NCBI RefSeq assembly: GCF_026341775.1
Contig: NZ_JAPEOB010000003.1
Span: 124,001-188,000 of the forward strand
Length of the DNA stretch: 64,000 nucleotides
Direction: 5' to 3'
Source: Streptomyces sp. NBC_00654
Lineage (GTDB): Bacteria > Actinomycetota > Actinomycetes > Streptomycetales > Streptomycetaceae
Below are positions 1 through 9,605 of this stretch, piece by piece (position 1 is the first letter of the stretch; each line of letters starts with the position of its first letter). The notes under the pieces are model-generated. The model worked only from the letters and a program-made list of their open reading frames with translations. It was not told the origin of the DNA and ran no database searches. The translations under genes and the position numbers were made by a program.

Positions 1-2724
1 CAGCTGGACGAACGGGAAGTAGACGGAGATCAGCCACTGGCCGCGCACCCGGGCCTCGCGGTAGTGGTCGCTGCGGTCGGCGTAGCGCCGCGCGCCGTCC
101 TTCTCACGGCCGAACGCCTGCACGATCCGCAGCCCGGAGACGGACTCCTGGAGGTCGCCGTTGACCGCGCTGATGCGTTCACGGGCCAGCTCGTACGCCT
201 GGACGCTCTTGCGGCGGAAGAAGACCGTCCCGATGATCAGCACCGGCAGCGTCGCGAAGACGACCAGGGCCAGCTGGATGTCGAGGACGAGCAGGGCGAC
301 CATGATGCCGAAGAAGGTGACCACCGAGACGAACGCGGTGACCAGGCCGGTCTGGAGGAACGTGGACAGCGCGTCCACGTCCGTCGTCATCCGGGTCATG
401 ATCTTGCCGGTCAGTTCGCGCTCGTAGTAGTCGAGGCCGAGCCGCTGGAGCTGCGCGAAGATCTTCAGGCGCAGGGAGTAGAGCACCCGCTCGCCGGTGC
501 GGCCCGTCATCCGGGTCTCGCCGACCTGGGCCGCCCACTGCACGACCACGACGAGCAGGGCGATCCCGGAGGCCGCCCAGACCGCGCCGAGCGCGAGCCG
601 GTTGACGCCCTCGTCGATGCCGTGCCGGATCAAGACGGGCAGCAGCAGCCCCATGCCCGCGTCGACGGCGACGAGCGCCAGGCTGACCAGCAGCGGAAGG
701 CCGAAGCCGCGCAGCAGTCGGCGCAGCCCGTAGGACCGCTCCGGCTGTACGGCGCGTGCCTCGTCGACGTCGGGGGTGTCCGTGGCGGGCGGCAGCGCGT
801 CGACCTGGGCGAGGAGTTCGGGGGTGGCGGGCATTCCGGCCGCCCCGGCGGCGGGCGTCTCCTCCTTGCGTATCCAGAGGTCGGGCGTGATGCCCCGCTC
901 GGCGTCGAACTCCGCGTCCAGCTCCTCCAGGAGCGCGCGGTCGTCCTCGGGCGCCGTACCGGGGTCCACGGGCAGATGGCCGGGCGAGGTGCCGCCCAGC
1001 TCGTCCGGGTCGGTGAGCAGCCGCCGGTAGAGGGCGGAGCGCTGTTCCAGCTCCTCGTGCGTGCCGATGTCGGCGAGCCGTCCGCCGTCGAGGACGCCGA
1101 TGCGGTCGGCGAGGCCGAGGGTGGAGCGGCGGTGGGCGATCAGCAGGGTGGTGCGGCCCTCCATCACCTGCTTGAGCGCCTCGTGGATCTCGTGCTCGAC
1201 CCGGGCGTCGACGGCGGAGGTGGCGTCGTCGAGGAGCAGCAGCCGGGGGTCGGTGAGGATGGCGCGGGCGAGCGCGACGCGCTGGCGCTGGCCGCCGGAG
1301 AGGGTGAGCCCGTGCTCGCCGACCTTGGTGTCGTAGCCGAGGGGCAGCTGCGCGATGAACCGGTCGGCCTGGGCGGCGCGGGCGGCCTGCTCGATCTGCT
1401 CCTGGGTGGCGTCGGGGAAGCCGTAGGCGATGTTGGCGCGGAGGGTGTCGGAGAACAGGAAACTGTCCTCCGGTACGAGGCCGATGGCGGCCCGGAGCGA
1501 GGTCTGGGTGAGCTCGCGGACGTCGTGGCCGCCGACCAGGACGGCGCCGTGCGTCACGTCGTAGAAGCGGGGCAGCAGCAGGGAGACGGTGGACTTGCCG
1601 CTGCCGGAGGCGCCGACGAGGGCGACGGTCTCGCCGGGCTCGATGGTGAGCGAGAAGCCGTCGAGGACGGGGTTCTCCTCGTCGTAGCCGAAGCTCACGT
1701 CGTCGAACTCGACGCTGGCCGGGGCACCGGCCGGCAGCTCCTTCGTACCGTCCCGCATCGTCGGCTCGGTGTCGATCAGCTCCAGGACACGCTCCACGCC
1801 GGCCCGCGCCTGCTGGCCGACGGTGAGGACCATGGCGAGCATCCGGACCGGGCCGATGAGCTGGGCGAGGTAGGTGGAGAAGGCGACGAACGTACCGAGG
1901 GTGATCTCGCCCTTCGTCGCCAGCCAGCCGCCGAGGGCCAGCATCGCGACCTGGCCGAGCGCGGGCACGGCCTGGAGGGCGGGGGTGTAGCGCGAGTTCA
2001 GCCGGATGGTGCGCAGCCGCCCGGCGAAGAGCCTGCGTCCGACCTCGCGGAGTTTGCCGGTCTCCTGGTCCTCCTGCCCGAACCCCTTGACGACCCGGAC
2101 TCCGGAGACGGCCCCGTCGACGACTCCGGCGACGGCGGCGGCCTGGCTCTGGGCGTACCAGGTGGCGGGGAAGAGGCGGTTCCGGGAGCGCTGCGCGATG
2201 AACCAGAGGGCGGGGGCGACGGCGAGGGCGACAAGGGTCAGCAGCGGCGACAGCCACGCCATGATCACCAGGGAGATGAGGAAGAGCAGGATGTTCCCGA
2301 TGGTCATCGGGAGCATGAAGAGCAGGCCCTGGATCAGTTGCAGATCGCTGGTGGCTCGCCCGACGACCTGGCCGGTGGACAGTTCGTCCTGCCGTTTCCC
2401 GTCGAGGCGGGTGATCGTCGCGTACATCTCCGTACGCAGGTCGTGCTGGACGTCGAGGGCGAGGCGGCCGCCGTAGTAGCGGCGGATGTAGGTGGCGATG
2501 TAGACGAGCACCGCCGCGCCTATGAGGAGCCCGGTCCAGACGGCGAGGGAGCGGGTGTGGTCCGTGACGACGTCGTCGATGATCACCTTGGTGATCAGCG
2601 GGACGAGCGCCATCACGGCCATTCCGGCGAGCGAGGAGCCGAGCGCCAGCACGACGTTGCGCCGGTACCGCCATGCGTACCCGGTCAGCCGCCGGCCCCA
2701 CCCCTGTTGGTCTGCGCCCGTCAC
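1..2724 (-). CDS. Fused ABC exporter, TMD-NBD-TMD (partial, C-terminus outside window)
   Basis: ATP-driven membrane exporter. Reading back from a GTG at 2724 with a GGGAGG ribosome site, the 908 visible residues run as follows. The first six-helix membrane domain covers about residues 15-320. The first nucleotide-binding domain has Walker A GASGSGKST (Lys near 377), signature LSGGQ and Walker B LLLLDDATS. A charged linker follows (about 565-665), then a second membrane domain that runs off the window edge. The second ATPase must therefore lie beyond position 1. This matches the roughly 1,200-1,250-residue fused half-transporter pairs common in actinomycetes (lipid or drug exporter type). Substrate unknown. 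The long Arg-rich frame opposite it is a shadow. Confidence 0.9.
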   Translation of the reverse strand, partial: MTGADQQGWGRRLTGYAWRYRRNVVLALGSSLAGMAVMALVPLITKVIIDDVVTDHTRSLAVWTGLLIGAAVLVYIATYIRRYYGGRLALDVQHDLRTEMYATITRLDGKRQDELSTGQVVGRATSDLQLIQGLLFMLPMTIGNILLFLISLVIMAWLSPLLTLVALAVAPALWFIAQRSRNRLFPATWYAQSQAAAVAGVVDGAVSGVRVVKGFGQEDQETGKLREVGRRLFAGRLRTIRLNSRYTPALQAVPALGQVAMLALGGWLATKGEITLGTFVAFSTYLAQLIGPVRMLAMVLTVGQQARAGVERVLELIDTEPTMRDGTKELPAGAPASVEFDDVSFGYDEENPVLDGFSLTIEPGETVALVGASGSGKSTVSLLLPRFYDVTHGAVLVGGHDVRELTQTSLRAAIGLVPEDSFLFSDTLRANIAYGFPDATQEQIEQAARAAQADRFIAQLPLGYDTKVGEHGLTLSGGQRQRVALARAILTDPRLLLLDDATSAVDARVEHEIHEALKQVMEGRTTLLIAHRRSTLGLADRIGVLDGGRLADIGTHEELEQRSALYRRLLTDPDELGGTSPGHLPVDPGTAPEDDRALLEELDAEFDAERGITPDLWIRKEETPAAGAAGMPATPELLAQVDALPPATDTPDVDEARAVQPERSYGLRRLLRGFGLPLLVSLALVAVDAGMGLLLPVLIRHGIDEGVNRLALGAVWAASGIALLVVVVQWAAQVGETRMTGRTGERVLYSLRLKIFAQLQRLGLDYYERELTGKIMTRMTTDVDALSTFLQTGLVTAFVSVVTFFGIMVALLVLDIQLALVVFATLPVLIIGTVFFRRKSVQAYELARERISAVNGDLQESVSGLRIVQAFGREKDGARRYADRSDHYREARVRGQWLISVYFPFVQL

Positions 2725-2864
2725 CCGTGCCTCCCGTTCGACCCCGTGTCCACCTGCTCTACCGCAAGGCACCAACGCCGCGAGCAGTGGATTTCATCCC
2801 GCCGCAACAAAAGGGGGACCAGCGACCGAGGCCGAACGGGTCAGGTCGTAGGACCTTCGGCTCC

Positions 2865-3005
2865 GGGTACGACGGCCTTCGGGTACTACGGCTCCGGGTA
2901 CGACGGCCATCGGGTACTACGGCTTCGGGTACTACGGCTCCGGGTACGACGGCTCCGGGTACGACGGCTCCGCCGTGAGCATCGCCGTACTACGGCTTCG
3001 CCGTG
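2865..3005. repeat. Imperfect 15/16-bp tandem repeat
   Basis: Seven successive units headed by GGGTAC start at 2865, 2881, 2896, 2912, 2927, 2942 and 2957, so the period alternates 15 and 16 bp. The core is GGGTACKACGGC. The tail degenerates into two GCCGTGAGC copies that overlap the end of the upstream serine hydrolase gene. The array fills the gap between that gene's stop and the start of the ABC exporter. Confidence 0.85.
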
Positions 3006-3973
3006 AGCAGCGCCACGCCCGGTGTGCCGGGGACGGCCGGGACGGCTTCCTGCGGGGCGACGGGCAGGGTCGAGGAACGCCAGGACTTGGTGGTCGGGTT
3101 CAGATCGCGGTGGACGACGCGGGCGACGGCCTGGATGGTGTTGATGCCGTCGTTCATCGTCTTGTTGTCGTGGGTGAGCACGGTGAGGGCGTAGTCGTGC
3201 CCCTTCCCGGTGAAGGCGCCGATGCTGTGCACCCGCCAGCCGTGCGTGGCGCGCGGCAGCCAGCCGTTCTTGACCTGGACGTTCGCCCCGGCCGGGGCTC
3301 CGGCGGGGGTGCCCCAGCGCTGTGCGGGGACGACCTTGCGCATCAGGCCGAGCTCATAGGCGCGGGAGGCGTCGGTGAGGACCGCGTTCTTGGCGGTCAG
3401 CAGCGTCAGCAGCCGCAGCTCGTCCTGTGCGGTGATCCGGGTCAGGCCCCAGTAGGTGCCGGAGCCGGGCACGGTACGGGTCATCCCGGCCGCCTTCAGG
3501 AACGCCTTGACCTTCCCGGCTCCCAGCTGCTTCCACAGAGCGCTGGTCGCGGTGTTGTCCGACTTGGTGATCATGGCGGTGGCGAGGTTCTTCTCGCGCC
3601 CGGTCAGCGAGCGGTCCTTCTTCTGGCTGTCCCAGAGCAGCGTCGCCAGGACGGTCGCCTTCACGACGCTCGCGGAGTCGTACGTCTGCGTGCCGCGCAG
3701 GGTGCAGGTCGTTTTCGTCGTCCGGTCGTGGAGCGCCACGGCCGCCGTCGACCGGCGCCCCTTGAGCGCGGCGGTGATGTCCCTGGTCAGCTTGACGGCC
3801 AGCCGTGTCCTGTCGGAGGTGCAGCTCACCTTGGGTGCGGCGGCGGCCGCCGCGGGCGCGGCCGCGGCCAGCGGCGCGAGCACGGCGGTGGCCAGCGCGG
3901 CGGTGGCCAGCGCGGCGGTGGCCAGCGCGGCGGAGAGTATGCCCCGGGACATCCTGCTGCGATGCATGGTCAT
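2990..3973 (-). CDS. Secreted class A beta-lactamase-like serine hydrolase
   Basis: The 327-residue protein has all three motifs of the penicillin-recognising serine hydrolases: SVVK (Ser102/Lys105), SDN (138-140) and KNG (235-237). It starts with a signal peptide containing an Ala-Leu-rich core built of repeated ALATA units, so it is probably exported. The family includes class A beta-lactamases and D,D-peptidase-like enzymes; KNG in place of KTG and the low-complexity N-terminus make the substrate uncertain. ATG at 3973 was chosen because it follows GGGA by seven bases and starts just before the signal peptide. The frame stays open further upstream, but that stretch does not look coding. 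Confidence 0.85.
   Translation of the reverse strand: MTMHRSRMSRGILSAALATAALATAALATAVLAPLAAAAPAAAAAAPKVSCTSDRTRLAVKLTRDITAALKGRRSTAAVALHDRTTKTTCTLRGTQTYDSASVVKATVLATLLWDSQKKDRSLTGREKNLATAMITKSDNTATSALWKQLGAGKVKAFLKAAGMTRTVPGSGTYWGLTRITAQDELRLLTLLTAKNAVLTDASRAYELGLMRKVVPAQRWGTPAGAPAGANVQVKNGWLPRATHGWRVHSIGAFTGKGHDYALTVLTHDNKTMNDGINTIQAVARVVHRDLNPTTKSWRSSTLPVAPQEAVPAVPGTPGVALLTAKP
3883..3927. repeat. Three perfect 15-bp repeats in a signal peptide
   Basis: CGGCGGTGGCCAGCG occurs three times head to tail (3883, 3898, 3913). Read on the minus strand it encodes ALATA units inside the hydrophobic core of the serine hydrolase signal peptide. Each copy adds five residues without breaking the frame. 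Confidence 0.9.
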
Positions 3974-4179
3974 GAGAGTTCCCGTCCCTGCGTGATACGT
4001 ACGGGTGCGCCCCCCGGCACACCCAGAACAGACGACTGCCGACCGGCCGAATAGTTGTACGTGGCACCGTGCGGCGTTCCGGAACGGGGCGGGCCGGGTA
4101 GTGGGGGACGGCGTAGTGGAGGACGGCCGGAATCGCACGGGCCGGCACGGAACGGACAGATCCCAGGGCGGAGAGACCC

Positions 4180-4545
4180 ATGACCACCGACCAGCTCACC
4201 GAGGCGCACCGCTGCGGCAGGCTGTACGCCGCGCTCGCCGAGTTGCAGAAGCTCAGCACGGGCGCGCATCACTCGCTGGGGAGCCCCGGCCCGGCCCAGC
4301 AGATCGCCACGGAGCCCCGGAAGCATCTGACCGAGCATCTGGAGAAGGCCGGCAGGTATCTGCTCGACGCGAGGAACCGGGGGAACGGCCCGGCGGCGGC
4401 GGCCGTCTTCCGGATGCTCCCCGACCTGCTTCCCGAGGCGAAGGAGCTACCGGGTGACCTGCGGACGGACGAGAAGCGGGAACGGTTCGGGGAGGGACGG
4501 GACCAGCAGGCGGCCGAGATCGAGAAGGCGCTCAAGTCCCTGTGA
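4180..4545 (+). CDS. Small orphan protein resembling the C-terminal part of Cas8c/Csd1
   Basis: A 121-residue soluble protein with a clear GGAG ribosome site seven bases before ATG. No signal peptide or membrane segment. The opening HRCGRLYAALAELQ, the middle yL..AR region, and the end lP..L..deK.erFgeGr.qq recall the C-terminal portion of type I-C Cas8c/Csd1 (pattern GRL.A.LE..Q, then a PxxL..e.Q..F.lGYYHQR-like ending). This is pattern memory, not a database match. No other cas gene or repeat array is in the window, so no CRISPR role is claimed. Transcribed divergently from the serine hydrolase. It could equally be an unrelated small Streptomyces family. Confidence 0.7.
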   Translation: MTTDQLTEAHRCGRLYAALAELQKLSTGAHHSLGSPGPAQQIATEPRKHLTEHLEKAGRYLLDARNRGNGPAAAAVFRMLPDLLPEAKELPGDLRTDEKRERFGEGRDQQAAEIEKALKSL

Positions 4546-4605
4546 CGAGCGCTGCCGTCCCGCTGCCCGGGGTCTCCGCCGACCCGGGACAGCGGTCCCG
4601 CCCGG

Positions 4606-6288
4606 CTACAGGTGCGTCGGCTCGAACATCCGCAGCAGGGCCGGAAGCACGACGACCGACGGGCCCGGGGCGGCCAGGGCCTTCGCCAGGTCGGTGGCCA
4701 GGGACTCCGGCGTCGTACGGACGGCGGGGACGCCGAAGGACTCGGCCAGGGCGACGAAGTCCGGGCGGGCCAGGTCCGTCGCGGTGGCCTCGCCGAAGGC
4801 TCCCGTCATGTACTCGCGCAGGATGCCGTAGCCGCCGTCGTCGACGATCAGCCAGGTGACGGGCAGGCCGTACTGGCGGGCCGTGGCCAGTTCGGCGAGG
4901 GAGTACATCGCGCCGCCGTCGCCGGAGACCGCGAGCACCGGCCGCGTGGGGTCGGCCGCCGCCGCGCCGATGGCCGCCGGGAAGCCGTAGCCGAGGCCGC
5001 CGGCACCCTGGGCCGAGTGCATGGTGTTGGGGTGGCGGGCGTCGAACGCGGACCAGGCCCAGTAGGCCAGGATCGTCATGTCCCAGAAGCTGGGGGCCGT
5101 GTCGGGCAGGGCCTCGCGCACGGAGGCGAGGACCCCCTGCTCCAGGGTGAGGTCCTGGGCGTCGATCCGGGCCCGTACCTTCTCCAGCACCGTACGCACT
5201 CGCCCGGCCGCGTCCTCGTCCGGGCGCTCCGTCACCGCTTCGAGGAGGTCGGCGAGCGCCTCGCGGGCGTCGGAGTGGATACCGAGAGCGGGATGGTTGG
5301 ACTCCAGCTTCCCGGCATCGGCCTCGATCTGGATGACCCGGCCGCGCGGGCTGAACGTGTGGTAGTTCGAGGACAGTTCACCGAGTCCGGAGCCGACGAC
5401 GAGCAGGACGTCGGCGGACTCCAGGAAGTCCGTCGTGTGCCGGTCCTCCAGCCAGGAGCGCAGCGAGAGCGGGTGCTCCCACGGGAACGCGCCCTTGCCG
5501 CCGAACGTGGTGACGACCGGGGCGTTGATCCGCTCGGCGAGCGCGCGCAGCTTGCCGCTCGCGTCGGAGCGTACGACTCCGCCGCCCGCGATGATCGCCG
5601 GACGCTCGGCGTTCGACAGGAGGTGGGCGGCGGCCACGGTCAGTTCGGGGCGCGGGTGGACCTCGCGAGGGGTGGCGTCCATCGCGCTGACGACCGGCAG
5701 CACGGTCCCGGCCAGCAGCACGTCCTGCGGGATCTCCACCCAGACCGGGCCGTGCGGGGCGGTCAGCGCGGACTCCCAGGCGGCGGCGATCGCGGACGGG
5801 ATCTGCGAGGCCGAACGGACGGTGTGCACGGACTTCACGATGTCGCGGAACGACGCCTGCTGATCGCGGAGTTCGTGCAGATAGCCGTGCCGGCCGCCAC
5901 CCAGACCGGCCGTCGGGATCTGGCTGGAGATCGCGAGCACCGGGGCGGACGCGGCGGCCGCCTCCTGGAGGGCGGCGAGCGAGGTGAGCGCGCCGGGTCC
6001 GGTGGAGAGCAGCAGGGGCGCCACTTCCCCGGTGATCCGGCCGTAGGCGTCGGCGGCGAAGCCCGCGTTGTTCTCGACGCGCAGGCCGACGTACGAGAGG
6101 GAGGAGCGGCGCAGCGCGTCGAACATGCCGAGCGCGTGCTGGCCGGGCAGCCCGAAGACGGTGGTCGCGCCGAGCCCCTGGAGGGATTCGACCACGAGGT
6201 CGCCGCCATTGCGTCCCGGCGGGGGGCTGAGGGCGGCCTCGGCCTGGGCGGGTGTGAGCCGCGGCCGGTCGTCGTGGTCGTGGCTCAC
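4606..6288 (-). CDS. Thiamine-diphosphate-dependent enzyme (acetolactate synthase-like)
   Basis: A 560-residue cytosolic ThDP enzyme of the acetolactate synthase / benzoylformate decarboxylase superfamily. The N-terminal pyrimidine-binding domain carries the activating Glu in [15 protein letters not shown]. The middle domain is of the Rossmann type, and the C-terminal pyrophosphate domain shows [12 protein letters not shown] with the downstream metal-site region. The GTG start shares four bases (GTGA) with the stop of the agmatinase gene, so the two are very probably translationally coupled and work in the same pathway. One possibility is processing of a guanidino or amino acid derived keto acid. 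The exact reaction cannot be read from sequence. Confidence 0.85.
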   Translation of the reverse strand: MSHDHDDRPRLTPAQAEAALSPPPGRNGGDLVVESLQGLGATTVFGLPGQHALGMFDALRRSSLSYVGLRVENNAGFAADAYGRITGEVAPLLLSTGPGALTSLAALQEAAAASAPVLAISSQIPTAGLGGGRHGYLHELRDQQASFRDIVKSVHTVRSASQIPSAIAAAWESALTAPHGPVWVEIPQDVLLAGTVLPVVSAMDATPREVHPRPELTVAAAHLLSNAERPAIIAGGGVVRSDASGKLRALAERINAPVVTTFGGKGAFPWEHPLSLRSWLEDRHTTDFLESADVLLVVGSGLGELSSNYHTFSPRGRVIQIEADAGKLESNHPALGIHSDAREALADLLEAVTERPDEDAAGRVRTVLEKVRARIDAQDLTLEQGVLASVREALPDTAPSFWDMTILAYWAWSAFDARHPNTMHSAQGAGGLGYGFPAAIGAAAADPTRPVLAVSGDGGAMYSLAELATARQYGLPVTWLIVDDGGYGILREYMTGAFGEATATDLARPDFVALAESFGVPAVRTTPESLATDLAKALAAPGPSVVVLPALLRMFEPTHL

Positions 6289-7262
6289 TTGGCCTGCTTC
6301 CCCTTCGCCGCCGCGATCTGCCGGGACATGATCGTCGTCAGTTCGTACGCGGTGTGGGAGGCGGCGACGGAGGTGATCTCGGCGTGGTCGTACGCGGGCG
6401 CGACCTCGACCAGGTCGGCGGAGACCAGGTGGCAGGAGGCGAGCCCGCGCAGGATCTCCAGCAGTTCGCGGGAGGTGAGGCCGCCGGCCTCGGGGGTGCC
6501 GGTGCCGGGGGCGTGCGCCGGGTCCAGGACGTCGATGTCGATGGAGATGTAGAGCGGCCGGTCCCCGATGCGCTGGCGCAGCTGGTCGGCGATCTCGTCG
6601 ACGCCGCGCCGCATGACATCGGCCGAGGTGACGATGCCGAAGCCCATCTTCTCGTCGTCGGTGAGGTCCTGCTTGCCGTACAGCGGGCCGCGGGTGCCGA
6701 CGTGGGAGAGGGCCGAGGTGTCGAGGATGCCTTCCTCGACGGCCCGCCGGAACGGGGTGCCGTGGGTGTACTCGGCACCGAAGTAGGTGTCCCAGGTGTC
6801 CAGGTGGGCGTCGAAGTGGAGCAGCGCGACCGGGCCGTGCTTCTTGGCGACGGACCGCAGCAGGGGCAGCGCGATGGTGTGGTCGCCGCCGAGCGTCATC
6901 AGCCGGGCGCCGGTGCCGAGCAGATCGTCGGCGGCGGCCTCGACCGTCTCGACGGCCTCGTTGATGTTGAACGGGTTGGCCGCGATGTCACCCGCGTCGG
7001 CGACCTGGGCGAGGGCGAACGGCGAGGCGTCCTGGGCCGGGTTGTACGGGCGCAGGAGCCGGGACGCCTCACGGATCGCGTTGCCGCCGAAGCGGGCGCC
7101 GGGCCGGTAGGAGACCCCGCTGTCGAAGGGCACGCCGACGACGGCGACATCGGCGGCGCCGACCTCGTCGAGGCGGGGCAGCCGGGCGAACGTCGCGGGT
7201 CCGGCGTACCGCGGGACGCGGGAGGAGTCGACGGGGCCGCGCGGCGCTGCGTTGCTGCTCAT
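6285..7262 (-). CDS. speB: Agmatinase / guanidino-acid ureohydrolase
   Basis: A 325-residue ureohydrolase that hydrolyses a guanidino compound to urea plus an amine; agmatine to putrescine is the classical reaction. The binuclear manganese ligands are all present in [18 protein letters not shown] and [22 protein letters not shown] at 7262 follows GGAAAGG; the frame runs further upstream but that part is Pro/Arg-rich noise. It lies first in a two-gene operon with the ThDP enzyme and is divergent from a PucR regulator. Members of this family in actinomycetes can prefer 4-guanidinobutyrate over agmatine, so the substrate is open. Confidence 0.88.
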   Translation of the reverse strand: MSSNAAPRGPVDSSRVPRYAGPATFARLPRLDEVGAADVAVVGVPFDSGVSYRPGARFGGNAIREASRLLRPYNPAQDASPFALAQVADAGDIAANPFNINEAVETVEAAADDLLGTGARLMTLGGDHTIALPLLRSVAKKHGPVALLHFDAHLDTWDTYFGAEYTHGTPFRRAVEEGILDTSALSHVGTRGPLYGKQDLTDDEKMGFGIVTSADVMRRGVDEIADQLRQRIGDRPLYISIDIDVLDPAHAPGTGTPEAGGLTSRELLEILRGLASCHLVSADLVEVAPAYDHAEITSVAASHTAYELTTIMSRQIAAAKGKQAK

Positions 7263-7494
7263 GGGTCGGGGTGCCTTTCCTTCGGGTGATACGCGCTTTG
7301 TGGGCGTTCGTACGGTATTCAGTGTGCGGGGTGGTTCCGGGTGCGGGGGCCGGGGTGCGCGGGGCCTGGATGCGGGGGTACGCGGGGCCGGGGTGCGCGG
7401 GGCCGTCTCGCACAACGGATTCGGGGGTTCGTATGTGGTTCGTGTGTGGTGAAGACGGTAGGTGGCCGGGCAGTGGTGCTGAAGTGTACGTTTC

Positions 7495-7530
7495 ATCCAT
7501 TCTTGACACGCTGACTGGATGGATCATCCA
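7495..7530. promoter_or_regulatory. Inverted-repeat cluster between speB and the PucR gene
   Basis: TGGATG (7516) GAT CATCCA (7525) is a perfect 6-bp inverted repeat whose right arm ends on the A of the PucR start codon at 7530. A third half-site CATCCA lies at 7495-7500, and a TTGACA hexamer at 7503-7508. No Shine-Dalgarno sequence precedes the ATG. The arrangement fits an operator for the adjacent regulator, but this is inferred. Confidence 0.5.
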
Positions 7531-9035
7531 TGCCGGACCTGCCCGCCGGGCCGCCCACCCCGCCGATCCCGCTGGCCGCGCTCCTGGCGAGGGAGGAGCT
7601 CGGGCTGCGCCGGATCGCGGGGCCGGTCCACGCGGACCTGCTGTGGGTGCACACCTCGGAGATGGCCGACCCGTACCCGTATCTGCTCGGCGGTGAGCTG
7701 CTGCTGAGTGCCGGGGTGCTGCTCACGGACCCGGACCGCTTTGTCGCCCGGCTGGTGGAGGCGGGGGCGGCGGCGCTGGGCTTCGGGGTGCGGCCGGTGC
7801 ACGAGACGGTGCCGCGGGCGCTGGTCGAGGCGTGCGAGCGGCACGGCCTGCCGCTGATCGAGGTGCCGCCCGAGACGCCCTTCACCGCCATCGCGCGGGC
7901 GGTGTGGCGGCTGATGTCCGAGGCGCGCCACCGCGAGCTGCGCCGGGTGACCCGCGCGCAGCAGGCCCTGGCGACGGCGGCGGCCCGCCCCGACCCGGTG
8001 CCCGCGGTACTGCGGCAGCTCGCCGCGCAGCTCGGGGGCCGGGCGGCGCTGCTGACGGCGGGGGGCGAGGAACTGCACGGGGCGGGCAGCCGCCCGGCAC
8101 CGGAGGTGCGGGAGGCGCTGAGGCGGCTGGCGAGGGTGGTGACCCCGGGCGAACCGCCCTCCCCCGCGTCACCGGCTTCCGCGCCCATGGCTCCCACGCC
8201 TCCGGCTCCCGTGTCACCGGCTCCCGCGTCGGCGACGGACACGTGCGGCGAGGCGCAGTTGTCCGCGTACGCGCTGGGAGGCGGTCAGGGCCTGGTGCTG
8301 GCCCTGGCGACCCGGCGGCGCGGGACGGGTGACCACACGGTGGCCGGTATCGCGGTCGTCCTGCTCTCCCTGCTGGCCGCCCCGCACCAGGGCGCCGACG
8401 CGGCGGGCCGTTCGGCCGCGCTCGTACGGATGCTGCTGGGCGCGGCTCCGCAGGAGGTGACCCCGCTGCTGGGCGGCGAGGGCCCCTGGACCGTGGTGCA
8501 CGCCCGCCGCACGGACGGCTCCACCGCCGGCCCGCTCACCGCCGGGGCCCTCGGCGCCTCCCTCGGCTCCGCCCTGGTCGACGCGGGCAGGGGTGGCGAC
8601 GCGGTACGGATCGTGCTCACCGGCCCCGCCCCGCTCACCCCGCAGCCGGGCTGGACACTCGGCGCGTCGTCCCCGGTGCCCGTCGGGGACCTCGACGCCG
8701 CCGACACCCGGGCGGCCCGCGCCCTGGGCCACGCCGAGGCGACCCGCACCCCGCTGGAGGTCGGCTCCCCCGCCTCCGGCCTCGCCGCCCTGATCCCCCC
8801 GGACCGCGCCGCCGCCCACGCCCGCGCCCTCCTCGCCCCGCTCACCGCACCCCTGGCCGACACCCTGCGCTGCTGGCTGTCCCTGCACGGCAACTGGGAC
8901 CGCACGGCGGTGGCCCTCTCCGTCCACCGCAACACCGTCCGCCAACGCGTCGGTCGGTGCGCGGAGTTGCTGGACATGGACCTGAACGACATGGACGTAC
9001 GGACGGAGTTGTGGTTCGCGCTGCGCCGGACGTGA
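7530..9035 (+). CDS. PucR-family transcriptional regulator
   Basis: A 501-residue regulator. The N-terminal PucR domain (about residues 13-130) includes the typical LLWVHTSEMADPYPYLLGGELLLSAG stretch in split form. A variable middle part has a Pro/Ala-rich hinge near 210-235. The C-terminal helix-turn-helix reads WDRTAVALSVHRNTVRQRV (about 455-475), the hallmark of the PucR/CdaR group. It is divergent from the speB/ThDP-enzyme pair and shares the intervening inverted repeats, so it probably senses a purine, amino-acid or guanidino metabolite and controls that pair. ATG at 7530 has no evident ribosome site; the transcript may be leaderless. Confidence 0.88.
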   Translation: MPDLPAGPPTPPIPLAALLAREELGLRRIAGPVHADLLWVHTSEMADPYPYLLGGELLLSAGVLLTDPDRFVARLVEAGAAALGFGVRPVHETVPRALVEACERHGLPLIEVPPETPFTAIARAVWRLMSEARHRELRRVTRAQQALATAAARPDPVPAVLRQLAAQLGGRAALLTAGGEELHGAGSRPAPEVREALRRLARVVTPGEPPSPASPASAPMAPTPPAPVSPAPASATDTCGEAQLSAYALGGGQGLVLALATRRRGTGDHTVAGIAVVLLSLLAAPHQGADAAGRSAALVRMLLGAAPQEVTPLLGGEGPWTVVHARRTDGSTAGPLTAGALGASLGSALVDAGRGGDAVRIVLTGPAPLTPQPGWTLGASSPVPVGDLDAADTRAARALGHAEATRTPLEVGSPASGLAALIPPDRAAAHARALLAPLTAPLADTLRCWLSLHGNWDRTAVALSVHRNTVRQRVGRCAELLDMDLNDMDVRTELWFALRRT

Positions 9036-9128
9036 GACCGGGCCACGAAGGGCGCGGTGGCGGCCGCGCCGGGTGAGTACGGCTTCGCCCCCGCAGTCCG
9101 GATCAGCCCCGCCCCGCAGTCCCACCCC

Positions 9129-9470
9129 TCACCACTCCCGGGCCGCGATCAGCTCCTCGCCGTCCGCGTCCTCGAAGCCGTACGCCGTCGCGATGAACCA
9201 GAACGCCTCGCCTATCTCCTCGCGGGCCACGGTCTCGATCTCGCTGCCCGCCGCGTCGAACTCCGCCTCCAGGTCGTTGAACGCCTCGGTCGCGACCTCG
9301 GTCAGCGCGTACAACGCCGCCAGGTCCGCGGGGTTTTCGGCCTCGATCCGCTCGCACAGGCGGAACAGGATCGCCTTGCCCTTGTCGAGCACGTGGTCCG
9401 GGTAGTAATCGTCCTCGTACAGCGGGAGCAGGAACGTGTACTCGGCCACCCGCTCGTTCGTGATCGCCAT
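9129..9470 (-). CDS. DUF5713 family protein
   Basis: A 113-residue acidic cytosolic protein recognised as a DUF5713 member from the YTFLLPLYEDDYYPDHVLDKGKAIL opening (given here in part), the central repeated acidic helices and the ending ELIAAREW. ATG at 9470 follows a run of six G. Function unknown. It ends close to the PucR gene in a convergent arrangement and begins divergently from the acyl-CoA dehydrogenase gene. Confidence 0.85.
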   Translation of the reverse strand: MAITNERVAEYTFLLPLYEDDYYPDHVLDKGKAILFRLCERIEAENPADLAALYALTEVATEAFNDLEAEFDAAGSEIETVAREEIGEAFWFIATAYGFEDADGEELIAAREW

Positions 9471-9605
9471 GGCGACCCCCCTTGCCCGTCCGAAGGCCCG
9501 AAGGCCGAAAGCCGAAAGATCCGACTCCCCGATCCTGCACCACGCCACTGACAACACCGCCGGGCCGGGGTGTGCGCGTGCCGAGCATCACCCTGGACAG
9601 GCACC

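Noticed and set aside
64..3006. A 980-codon plus-strand open frame and a similar long minus-strand frame over the ABC exporter
   Set aside because: Composition is Gly/Glu/Asp- or Arg-rich without any domain, and the third-position GC bias and ABC motifs are in the frame ending at the window edge. High-GC shadow.
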